From the NCBI RefSeq assembly GCF_041146795.1, contig NC_135182.1, positions 4,262,509 to 4,326,508 of the forward strand: a DNA stretch of 64,000 bases, given 5' to 3'. The DNA is from Maylandia zebra. Taxonomy: Eukaryota > Chordata > Actinopteri > Cichliformes > Cichlidae. Position 1 is the first letter of the stretch, and each line of letters starts with the position of its first letter. Of this stretch, positions 38,162-49,900 are shown piece after piece. A program made the translations under genes and the position numbers. The notes below the pieces were generated by a model. It was given only the letters and a program-made list of their open reading frames with translations, was not told the origin of the DNA and ran no database searches.

Positions 38162-38582
38162 TACTTGTCTGACTGCTTTGTGTCAAATGTATAGTTTGGC
38201 GGACGGGGGCATTATGGCGTGGGGATGTTTTTCACCCCCTTTACTTCCAGTAAAAGGAACTCCTGATGTTTTGCATACCAAGACATTTTGGACAATTTCA
38301 TGCTCCCAACTTTGGAACATTTGGGGATGGGTCCTTCCTGTTCCTACATGACTGCATCGCAGTGCACAAAGCAAGGTCGATAAAGAATTAAATGAGCGGT
38401 GTGGAAGTGTGAGTGTGGAAGAACTTGACTGATCTGCACAAAAACCTGAACTCAACCCAAAAGAACACCTTTGGGATGAATTAGAGCAGAGACTGTGAGC
38501 CAGGCCCTATTGTCCAACATCAGTGTCTGACCTCACAACTTTTATTCTGGAAGAATGGTCAAATAAGCACACTGTAGCATAT

Positions 38583-39002
38583 GTATAGCAGACCCGACCA
38601 CATATCAGCGGATTTTATTACAGTTGTCGTTTTCACACTCGCTTCTAATAGAGACGCTGGCTTCTGGTAAAAACGAGGCAGGTCCAGACCACATGCTGGC
38701 CTCTGGCCCCAGCTGAGCAGCTCTCTCCCTGGTGCCAGCCTCCGGCTCTGGGTGAGCATGCTGTCCCCCGCATGCTGTCCACGCTGTCCATCGGCTCAGG
38801 CCGAGAAGATGCATGAGCAGGTGGTGTAAGTGGAGGTTGCTCATCCGCCCTCCTCCGTGGAACAGGAACAGGTGCAGGCGCTCCCACCCAAGAAGTGGGT
38901 ACGGGTTTAGAGGTAGGCACGAACTCGGCCACCATTTGGGTCAGCACCTCCCCTGGCTGGCCCGGTCGCGGTTCCGCCATGCCCCAATCCTGGGTTTTTC
39001 AC
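38583..39002 (-). mobile_element. 420-bp insertion with a gag-like open frame
   Basis: Inserted in the Tc1-like element between CACTGTAGCATAT (38570-38582) and CACTGTAACATAT (39003-39015), a 13-bp direct repeat with one mismatch. It is GC-richer than its surroundings. The minus strand has a 111-codon open frame (38645-38980) starting MAEPRPGQPGEVL and rich in Pro, Ser and Arg. It may be a piece of a retrotransposon gag or leader; I could not assign it. Confidence 0.5.
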
Positions 39003-40062
39003 CACTGTAACATATCAACAGCTTCAACAAGAGTTGAAGCTGTCATAGCTGTAAATGGTGGGCAGATGACATATTAACACCTGTCGATTAAGAATGGGTT
39101 TTCACTCAAGTTCATATGGGTGTGAAGACAGATGACAAAATACTTTTGGGAATATAGTATATGTATATAATCGCATTAGATGTTCTTGAGTGCAGTGTTC
39201 AGCCAGTGATATAAATACTGACGACAAATGGACACAGCAGCTACTGATACTGCACAGTCCTTTCATAACATGGACCTTTTTTAAAGCATTTTGATGTAAT
39301 AGAAAATGAAGGAAAGCAAAAACATTTCTTTTCCCTTCCTTCATGAGCTCAGTCCATGCAGGTGTTATGAGGATTAGACTTGGGATAAAACATCAACGTT
39401 TTCAGTATAATACTGCAGAAATGTTACTGATAGAAATGGTGTGTAGTTAAAACTTGTTTTCTGAAACTGTTAATTCTTTTACCGTGGCTCTTTCTACTTT
39501 AAATCTTTTCTTCCATTGCAATAATTTTCTAAACGTATCCACAAAATGTTACACGCTTCACATGCAACAGCTTGGCACCAACCATGAGCTACTCACCTGT
39601 TCAACCTCAGTGTAACTGGGCAAAATCATTAATGACATTTCAGATAATTGCTGTGCGTTTATTTATTCTTATTTAAGAGTAATATGTGTGGTCTGAACAC
39701 TCAATGACATCGTGGCTGATGTGATCCCATTGAAAGGTGATTTGTAGTTTTTGCCATATGCATAATGTCATTTATAAATCTTTCTTTCTTGAAAGCTCTG
39801 TGGGGTCCTGGGGTAGCTTACTGCCATGGACCCTGCCTCCCGAGCCACAGCGAGTGAGGCATGGAATCTTGTATCCATGTTGCCTTACATACATTCTTCC
39901 CACTCTAATCTAGTGGTTATTCTGTCATGTTTCAAGTCCACATTAAGAGAAATGCAATGAGATCTTTTAGTAATAGCAAGTTTGTGAATGAAGCTGTTAT
40001 TATTCCAGGTTTATATGATGTTAATGTTGTTTTGTTTTTGGGGGTTTTTTTTGTTCACACAG

Positions 40063-40399
40063 AGAGACTGCCAGTCCTGACCGGCTATGGAGTGGTGTTG
40101 GCTTCAGACTGGATGACAGGGTCTACGAGGAGGACAGGGTCACAAAGTTTCTGTAGCAGCAGCAGCAGCAGCAGGCTTTTCCTAGATGTACACTGAGCGG
40201 GATTGACAGCCTGCACAGCCGACCTCTTTCTCCTCTTCTCTGTTGTGATACACTTTCCCTTCCCTTTCTGCCCTTCTTTTTGCACTTCTCTTTTCCTCTC
40301 TCCCACTTCTTGTTTTCCCATATAATTTCCTTTGCCTTCTGTTAGACTCAACGTCATTGAGTTTTAGTGATCTTTGGTCTGCTTTAAGCTGGTTTCACT
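40063..40399 (+). other. fhip1b: fhip1b 5' UTR part of the first coding exon, with upstream ORFs
   Basis: A T-rich tract and CACACAG acceptor at 40056-40062 begin the exon carrying the fhip1b start codon at 40400. The leader has at least two short upstream reading frames: nine codons from the ATG at about 40087, and 27 codons at 40113-40196. The second runs through an AGC trinucleotide repeat (about 40154-40174) and would encode a short Ser run. Such upstream frames usually lower translation of the main frame; that effect is inferred here. Confidence 0.55.
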
Positions 40400-43300
40400 A
40401 TGAGCTGGCTGAGCAGGTTAAACCCACGGGCTTCTGGGAGTCGGTCGAGCCGGAGTGCCGCCCCCTCCAGCCCCTGCACTGCAGACCCAGAGACCTGTCT
40501 CATGGTGTTTGAAAACCACTGGAGACAGGTGAGCTTAAGACACACACAGTTTTTTTTTCTGTTTCTTTTCTTTCCAAAGCTCTTGTTTCTTGTCTTTCCT
40601 TTATACTGGTATGTTTTTACCCCTCCCTTGGACCCATCTCTTGATCAACAATCCATCTTAAAAAAGTAAAAGGCACATGTAACCCATGGAAGAATTACTA
40701 AAAGTTGGCAAACGCTGTCTTTAGCTCTCCGCTGCTTGAGCCGTGGCTGCATTGCAGGTCCCCAAATGACCCTGGGGCTGTTTTTGCCCGTCTGCCTCTG
40801 GAGAGATATCAAAGTGGAGGCAATGCACCAGTTGCTCTTGCAAGATGGGCTTTGCAGTCAAAAATACCTCTGCTTAACGCTTTACCAGATGACCCTGTGT
40901 TACTCACCAATTTGTGTTTATTATCAATTGTATTTAAATTCCAAATAAATATCTTTTAAAAGGACATTTTTTTAAAGTTAGTTAATAACCATTCAAGGTT
41001 CAAGGTTCTTTATTTGTCACATGCATAGTTATACAAGTATAACACACGGTGAAATGTAGCCTGACACGCTCCTCGACATGTGTTTATTATCAATTGTATT
41101 TAAATTCCAAATAAATATCCTTTAAAAGGACATTTTTTTTAAAGTTAGTTAATAACCATGTTAAGTACTTGAGACGAAACTATATTGGGGATTGAGATGA
41201 TGATTTTTGCTATATTTGAGCAGCCTTACTTAGTGCAGCTGTGTGTGCTCGTCACAGGAAATGGTGTGATGGACTTTTTGTGGCTTCAAAATAATAAATA
41301 ATAAAAATTGCTCGATGTTCCTGCCCTGCCCACAGTGGTCTACATTGGTACTGATTTTTTTTTTAAATTAAAAATGTTATCTTGATGTTACAGCATCAAT
41401 GTTTGAACTAACACACAAAAGTTAATTTTGCACAAAGACTGTCCCGTTTTCACAATTTGAGGCAAATTATTTTTCCTACCCAGAGTGAAAACTCAAGAAA
41501 AGCTGAACTCAAAATGAAACAATAATTTTGTCAGTCACAAAACAGAATCAAAGTTAAAAACTGCTTTTTTAAATTTTCTTCAGCGCCTAAGTAACATTCT
41601 CTCTCTCACAGGTGAGTTAATTATAATAAATCCAATTTATTGTGACAGTTCAAATTTTCTACTTTTAATCTTTTTTCTTTTTGTGTGATTTGAAGGCTTT
41701 GTCTTTGTTCTAGTGAATTATTATGTGTTCACACAATGTGTGAAAGTTCACTGTGTCAGTGTCAGTGAGAGAAGTAAACTAGCTGGCTGATGTCCAGTTA
41801 CCTACTGAACGTTTATAGGTTACAGAGGTCTGTCACTGCCTGACGGTTGGAACTAATCTGAGGCAACAAAAGATGTCTGAGAAATGATCTATTTTCTGTT
41901 TTTCCCAGGGATTGCAGGGCGTGCACACTTTGCAAACCCGCTCCTTCTTTGGCGAGACTTACTAAAGCTATATACAGGTCCGATCCTGTCAGTGAGTTTT
42001 TCTTTGAAAGGATCGGTTGTCATAATGGAGAAATGCATTTATAATCCACTGTAGAAGAAGCAGACACCAGCCATAAGTGAATATGTTGCAAATGCATTGC
42101 AACAGAGCCACAGAAGTGCACCTAAATGTAGTTCGTGACTTGTTATCCAGTATCTAACATGCAGCTCTTATCTGTTCAACATGGGCCCAGATCTGCAAAT
42201 TCATTCTTGCTGTAGTCATGCTGACCAATGAAACTTCTGCTTATCATTTTGCTCTCACACACTTTTGACCACATACTCTCACCGTGAAGCGCTATACAAA
42301 TACAGGCCGTTTTATATCTTGCAAAATAATTGAGTTGTGTTGCACTGTTGTATTTTAACCTGTTTTGAGTATTATCTGCCTGTATGCCTCTTTGTCAGTA
42401 ATAGCCATGGCTGGAGATATTAAGTTTAAGGGTTGCCTGTCTGTTTGTGCTAATGGACTCGATATCTTGGGAGAGCCTTAAGGGAATTTCTTCCTCTTGG
42501 ACTAAAGGATGAACCAGTTACATGGAAGCAGAATTGATTGACTTGAGGAAACATTGTAATGTGGAATAACATTCAGTTCTATGTATTGTGTTACATAAAC
42601 AAATACCCACATGTGCCATTACAGTTCTAGTGTTTGTCCTGGTCCCGTTAGCATGGACCTCAAACACTTCATCACTTAAGCCCACTGGATAAAGCAACAA
42701 CACACTCCTTACTTCCTTTTCTCAGATATCTTGGGTGTTGGAGCAGCATGAGACTTCATCCTCCAGCGATGACCTTACGGCAGTGAGAAACAACACCGAC
42801 CAGATGTTATGTTTGCTGGCAGAGGAGCGTCCTGCTGAGAGCTCAGAGAGCGGCACCAGCGTGCCACCTATGGGGCCCATACTGGAGCTTGTGGTCACAG
42901 AGAATATCCTGGAGAGGCTGGTTCAGTGGCACCTTCGCCGTGGCTTGGACCCAGACAGCCAGGGTGCACTGCTCAAACTGTTTGAGATGCTTATCGGTCA
43001 GTCCCAGCAGCCCCTGCTCCAGCACACAGCCATTCTCCACCCCCTTCTTAGGCTCCTGGGAGCTTGTGCTGACCCAGAACTCGGCTGTCCTTCAGCTCTG
43101 GAGAACAGCCTGGTATTGTTGCTTAACCAGGTACATACAAACCTACAGTCTTTTCCAGTGTGTGTATGCAGTCACTATAAACAAAATATATTTCACCGGT
43201 AGTAGACATCCCACAAATGACAAACAAGTTTTGTTTTATTTTTTGTGTTAAAATTGAACGGATGTGAGATGACTGAGAATTGAAGGCTGGAAAAATTGGC

Positions 43301-46300
43301 TGTTGTATTAAAAACCTTAGCTGAGCTGTGGCTCTTCATGAAACCTGACAATTTGAATTATAGTAATTTTTCATTTGCTGTTGGCTTCCTGGAGGGGACT
43401 CAGTCAGCATCGTCTGTGACCTATGCCTGTCCTCAGGTGTTGGCGACAGGCCTCAGCGCTCTTTATTCCTCTCTGCCGAGGAAGATAGAAGTTATAGTAG
43501 TTTTTCATTTGCTGTTGCTTCTGCTGCATTTACTGTTTGCATGCTGTTTGCTAGGTTTTTTTTTATCTTAAAATGTAATTTGATATCTTTTTCATGAGAA
43601 TGCCCGGCAGCAATTGATTGAGAAACCAACAAATGAGAGCATCACATGCTGTGGCGTTTTTCTCCCCCAAACAATAAAGTTAGTTGAATATAGTCCAGCT
43701 CAGGTTACTGATTGGTCAGAAGACGTACCATTTAATTGCAGGGGTTCCACTTCAAAAGCCAGGTGAATTTGGTGCATAAATAAATAGTAATATAATTGAT
43801 GGTGTTCCCTGAAATGTTTTTAACTCCCCAGAAAGGGGCACTGACCTGCTCTTTTCATATAAAAGGAAACCTTTGTAGTGATTAGTGATTCATTTCTGTG
43901 CTAAAGTTGGAATAATAACTAACCTCCAAAGTAGATTTTTCAACAGCGTTTCATGACTCTTGTTCTTTAATGGGATTCTTTTTCCCTCCATCAGATCTGC
44001 GTGTCAATGGCCCGACAGCCGGTGGTTCTAGAGATGTTGTTCCGGGCTGCACCAGCCCAGCAGGGCTCAACCAACCTGCTGATCTTTTCCCTGCTTGTGC
44101 CATTCATCCACCGAGATGGAGCCATTGGACAGCAGGCGCGAGATGCACTACTGCTGGTTATGGCGGCGTCAGCCAGTCACAAGGCTGTTGCACGATACAT
44201 CGCTGAGAACTCCTACTTTTGTCCGGTGAGTGAGGAGCTTTTGAGTCACTCTTCATTCTCTCTTTTTTCAGACAGTTTTCCCATAATGATGCTCATTTGG
44301 CTTGTGATTGATAGAAGTATGGTCAAAGCCAGACTCAAATTAAAACCTCTGAGTCTAAAAACCGTATAGTATATGGTGAATATGACCTATTCTTTATTGA
44401 TGTGATGGTTAAGGACAGATTATAAGAGTTGGATCTTGACTTAGTTTCCCTCACTGCTTCTAAGAAAGAGAGGTGTGTGTGTGTGCGCGCGCGCAGGCTG
44501 TCTAATTCTGATGCATTAGTGATGGTGTGCGATAATGGAAGGAGAAGGAGATGACTATGCACTCTGACAGACCGTTCATCCTTATCTACATCCTATCAAC
44601 TGTGTCTCAACTCGAGGCTTCCTATTTAAAAAAACCCAGAAACTCACCCAACATCACATGTTTGCAGTTTTTAGGAGAAACTTTATTGTTTAGTGATAAA
44701 GAAGACAGCTTAAGAAAACTTGTGTGAAATGCAGTTTCCTTACTGATGCAGTTCTCCCCCAGTGAGTTTAGAAGCACTCTTTAGTAATAACTGTTTGTTC
44801 TTTAAGCAGGAGACCTAAAAGAAAGATGAAAACAAAGGAAGGATATTTTATCATTTTTGAACTGTGATTTCTTTTTTCTGTTTGGAAACACAATCATAAC
44901 TTGAAGGTGGAAAGTTTATTCCGCTTTGAAGTAAAACCTGTCTGCCTTGTTTTTGTCATTTCTTTTAGCTGCCACTAGATGTAATTAAAGAGCCATGTTA
45001 TACTTAATGCAGTCTGAGGTGCATATTTAAAGCTATTAGTTTAATTTGCTTAACAGTTCTGCAATGGGAACATGTGTCTGCATACATTTGAATGTATGAA
45101 CAAGAATTGGTCAGGATTTTAACTGAATCTGGTCCCAGAGCAATGTTTAAGCTTTCATACTGCATTATAAGAGCGAGTCTTGCGTGATGTCTGCATACAG
45201 CACTGTGGTCAGTAGTCTACCCCCGCCCCCCTCCCTCTCAGGTCTCTATACTCTGGTGCTAACTCAGCTATTTTCTGCTCATCTTCCTTCCAGCAGCTTC
45301 AGTCTGACCTAGTTACAGCTGAAAGATCCAGTGGAGGTGGCGTTAATGACCAATTGCTCCTCTCTGTCCGAGTCTGGCTATTTCCTGTCTGTGCATACTC
45401 ACACGTATCATAATCAGCTTTGCTTTGACAGTTTTGGATCTAGTTCAACATTCTTAGACAACAGGAACAATTGTAGTCTTTCTCACGTTGTAAGCAGAGT
45501 ACAGAGAACATCCCGTCTTTGCTCCCTGTCCCTCGGTGTCCGTGCACAGCTCTTTTTGAGGAAGTTTGCATCTGTTTTGTCAGCCTAACGGGTTCAGGTT
45601 TCTCCATCCTATATGTGCACGGCAGCAGCAATAAATATTGGATTTTCATAAAAGTCATCAGCTGTTATTAAAAGGGCTTTGACGGGCTTTGAGCTAGACT
45701 GTGAATCCACTGTGTCTGCATGTGCTGCATGTGCTGGGAAGGCACATGCAGCAATAAATATTGGATTTTCATAAAAGTCATCAGCTGTTATTAAAAGGGC
45801 TTTGACGGGCTTTGAGCTAGACTGTGAATCCACTGTGTCTGCATGTGCTGGGAAGGCACTCGTTTAAACCTTTTTTTGGTAACAACAGTAGGACTCAGAG
45901 TATGGACCATCATGCTGCAATTATTTGAATTATGATGAAAATATTTAAAAACTGTTCATTTAAGCAGTTGAGATTTGCAGCAGACAGTAATAATAGCCGT
46001 TAGTCAGCACAGTCTTAATGGAAGGGGTTGGATGGGCTGTGACTTGGTGATATTTGTATGAAAATGCTGCTTATTTTCTCCATCATTAATTTGGTGTAGT
46101 TTGTAGCTCTTGTTTGTTACTTCCAAAAGTCAGAACTTTAAAAATAGACTCCTATTTGAGAGGTGCCACCTGCTGACTTCCTAGAGGTGACTCAGTCAGC
46201 AACGTCTGTGACCTCTCTGCCTCTCCTCAGGTGTTGGCGACAGGCCTCAGCGCTCTTTATTCCTCTCTGCCGAGGAAGATAGAAGTTCGAGGAGATGACT

Positions 46301-46821
46301 GGCATGCCCTTCGGCGGGAGGACTGGATGGGCGTGTCGTCGCTCGTGCTCTTCATGAACTCGCTCGAGTTCTGCAACGCCGTGGTGCAGGTCGCCCATCC
46401 CCTGGTCCGCTCACAGCTTTTGGATTACCTTCACAACGGCTTCCTTGTACCTGTCATCGGCCCCGCCCTGCATAAGGTAGCAAAGGGGACTGTTTTTGTT
46501 AGAAAGGCTGCAGTTTCTTTAACAGCCGAGTTGGGGAGAGGGGGTGAACAAATTCCCTTAATGTTGCTTTTAACTGTGCACACATAACTATTATCATATT
46601 GCATATTTTTGGCAGTTTTGAGACACCTTTAATTGTGTGTGTTTGCAGTCATCGGTGGATGAGATGATCGCCAGCACAGCCTACCTTGATCTTTTTCTGC
46701 GCAGTATAACGGAAACTTCCCTCCTCAAAACTTTCCTGCGCTTCATCCTGCTGCATCGCCATGACAATGACACCATCCTGGACACGCTGCTCACGCGCAT
46801 TAGCAGCAATTCAAGGGTCCG

Positions 46822-46910
<89 letters not shown>

Positions 46911-49900
46911 ATATTTGTAAAGGAGCCCTGAGGCCCTCATTTGAACTCGACTGAGTGGGTGGTGAGTGGGTTTAAAGCAGAAACTGAGTAGGATACAGAA
47001 TAAACATGGAAACTGAATCTCTTCATGTCTGCTGCAACAATTGAGGATTGTGTTACCAGTTATTTATAAGTGGTTAAATAAGCCTCAGCAAAATGTTTCA
47101 ACATTATCTTAAATTCCCTCCAAATGCATAAATATCAGTCTTTTTGGAACAGCAGTGGTGTTAGGAAAAAAAATCTATTAATTCACCTGAAGTATGACGG
47201 AAAAAAGAGAAACGATGGTTACCCCCAAATAGGAGTTAAAAAGGAATAGCGTTAAAACATCAGCACTGCTGACTAAAATTACTGGTGTTCACTGCTAAGA
47301 AAATAGTAAATTTTGCTGTTATAGAATTTTATTGGAGTCTAACCAATATTAGCTTCCAACATATGGTATCAAAATGTACATTTCAACCACGTTATGAGTG
47401 TTGATGTTGCGTAGTGTGTTTACCAAAGGGACACAAATACCAACTTTTCCAAGTGGAGCAAAAAAGCGTAGAAAGGTAATCCAAAAAAACAGAAAACAAA
47501 CAATATCAACCGATATATCACATTTTTAAATTGCCAAAAATTGGCATTGAGCTTAAAAATCCTATATCGTTTGGGTTCTGAAATTTATTCTGAGGGTTTT
47601 TTTGGAGGGGGGGAATTCAAAAAAATATTTTTTATGAATCATCACAGTGTCCTACGTATGTGTATGTCCTCCTCAGAAAATGGTTGTTTTCTAACCAGTT
47701 TCTTTCTGCTTGTTTTGCAGCTCTGCATGGTATCGTTAAGCCTCTTCAGGACTCTCCTGTCCTTGAATTGTGAAGACGTCATGCTACAGCTTGTACTCAG
47801 GTTTGTGTGCGCTTCAGAGCATTTTGCCAAATGTTATACTTCCAAAGGGCTTCTTCACACATCTAGTCATTTAGATTAAGTAAAGGTTATGACGCAAAGT
47901 CACCATCTGTCAGCAGTTACCACGAGACGATACAGACAAGGTTATTTCTGCCCATTTTTACAAAAATTTTATGAACTACCAATGGCTGTTTCTCCCATTT
48001 CCCATACTACTGTCAGAAGCTGCCAGTGACACCCCCCCCCCCCCCCCCCCCCCCCCCCGTTAACACATTACCTGCAGGCTGTGATTAGGGCATACTGTCT
48101 GTGTTTTAAGGTGATTTGTCACAGCAAGATAAATATGGCAAATATTAAGAATGGAAATGTAGAATTAAAAATGACAACACAGTTTAAGCTTCCTGAATAG
48201 TAACCTATATCCTGTGCATGTGGATTAACTTATCTAAAATTACTGAAGTTGCTTCTGTGTGTTCTCTCGCTCTCAGGTATCTCCTGCCATGTACTCACGT
48301 AATGCTGAGTCAGCGTCGTGCTATCAGGGAGACTGACTTATACGGAAAGTCAGCGGACAAGTTCCTGTCATTAATCCCAGAGTGCTGCCGGTTCAACGCA
48401 GCTGCCTCCTCTGAGAGAGATGAGGAAAATCCATTTTGGGGCAAAGGTGAGCTACACACTTGTGGAAAGTGAGCAGTTGACACTAATAGTTGTGGTTGTA
48501 AATGATATGATCTGCACTTGAAATACAATCTTTTACTGAGTGGAATACACTGTACACAATAGTTGTGCAGCTACTCTAGTCACTTACTTTACTTAAGACC
48601 TTTAGTTGTAGAGCCAGAGTGAATTTGCATGGAAAACTCTTGGTGTTAGGAATGTTATTGTATGTAAGTTGATTGTTTGCATACAGTGTCTGTATTAATT
48701 GGGATAGCAGATCCTGGCTCTACTCATGGTTTTCCTGTTTGCCCGTATATTGTCATCCTGCAGTACTGAATAGTCCCAGCACAGAATCTCCCGCCCCACC
48801 CAGACCCAGCACTCCATCCCGCCTGTCCTTCTTCATGAGACAGCAGAGCAGTGGAGGTGGATCAGGAGGTGGAGGTGCTCCTACCTCCTCTAGCATGGAT
48901 CCACTGCAGTCCAGTTCTTCAAGCTCCCACCAGATGTCTCCTGACAGCCCGATGCACCATCAGCAGACCCACACAGATTGTCTGGACTGGGATTCAGGTT
49001 ATCTGGAGTATCTTAAGGACGCTCGGAGGAGCATTGAGTTTTGCTCTTGGGCTTGTCGTGACTGGTCGGCACCATATGATGGCGAAAACCCATCCCCAAA
49101 CACAGCCCCGCCACCCCCACTTCCCCCTACCTCCAATGTCCCAATGACTATGTTCCCTGAGCACTTCTCTTTCCAGCAGGGAGGAAGTCATAACTCTTCT
49201 CCCGGTCAGCAAAGGGCGGCCATTGTGGCAGCAGCGCGGTCTGAATGGAGTAGCTCTGAGCGGGACAGCGGAGAGTGGGATGTTACGATTGGCAAAAACA
49301 GCTGCATCAGCCTAACGCCTCGCTCCAAGAAACGCAGCCTTCAGAGAGAGGAGCTGCCTCCCAAGCCTGTACCTCCTCTTGTACCTTCTTCGTCTTCAGC
49401 AACCGCTTTATCCACTTCTCATCCCATCTCCTCCCCAGCTCCTCACATCCCCTCATCTGCCATCACTGTTAGCTACCAGGCTATGTATAATGGAACAATG
49501 GTGCAGGGAGACGGGTGCTCAGACAGTCGTGATAGAGGACTGGAGGTGAAGAAAGTGAAGAGGGACTTGGATGATCAGCAGTATTTGGATGAAAACGCCA
49601 ACCAAAATGGTTCCCTTGTTAACTGCCCCTCGCAAAGCTGCACTGCTCTCCCAAAGTCTATTTTTAGCAACAGTGACATCAGTGATGCACAATCTCTTTG
49701 TCCTAGCAAGATTTTTACTCAGACCTCCATTAACCAGTCAGCATCTGATACCAAACTGCTGTCAAGTGAAACCTTAAACCCACATGATGCATCCTCAGAT
49801 CTTCCAGAAGCCAGTCAGCAGTCTGTAGAGAGTCTTATTGAGGAGCTGCTGGAGCAGGCGCCGGGAGACCCACAGCTGCCTGGCGATGCCAACGGTCAGG

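Larger units (their letters stand above)
35985..39165 (+). mobile_element. Second Tc1-like element, broken by nested insertions
   Basis: Three pieces of one Tc1-like transposase region are in order: 35985-36057 (GACGAATCATGCTTCTCCAT), 38162-38582 (TTTCATGCTCCCAACTTT, AACACCTTTGGGATGAATTA) and 39003-39165 (AGAGTTGAAGCTGTCATAGC and the terminal ATACTTTTGGGAATATAGTA). The first gap is a TA-flanked inverted-repeat element, the second a 420-bp insertion. The 5' part of the Tc1 is missing. The family is the same as at 23920-24565. Confidence 0.75.
29363..40062 (+). other. fhip1b intron 1 (transposon-rich)
   Basis: A 10.7-kb intron between the putative non-coding first exon and the exon with the start codon. 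More than half of the interval 31050-39170 is made of transposon remnants, described separately. The segments 29363-31050 and 39170-40060 show nothing recognisable. Confidence 0.6.

Noticed and set aside
40705..40959. Two overlapping open frames in fhip1b intron 1, one with LLEPWLHCRSPNDPGAVFAR
   Set aside because: No recognisable family, no good splice sites at either side, and the known FHIP1B protein has no place for such a segment between exons 1 and 2.
43296..43571. Open frame including VLATGLSALYSSLPRKIEV as a possible alternative exon
   Set aside because: It is the partial exon-4 copy. No convincing donor follows, and including it would duplicate a peptide and then run into a hydrophobic tail and a stop.
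44477..44496. Short GT/GC alternating run as a functional Z-DNA element
   Set aside because: It is only about 20 bases long and such runs are common in fish introns; nothing else supports a function.
45609..45833. Minus-strand frame with a repeated SSSKPVKALLITADDFYENP peptide
   Set aside because: The repetition comes from the 123-bp tandem duplication of intronic DNA; there is no splice, start or similarity support.
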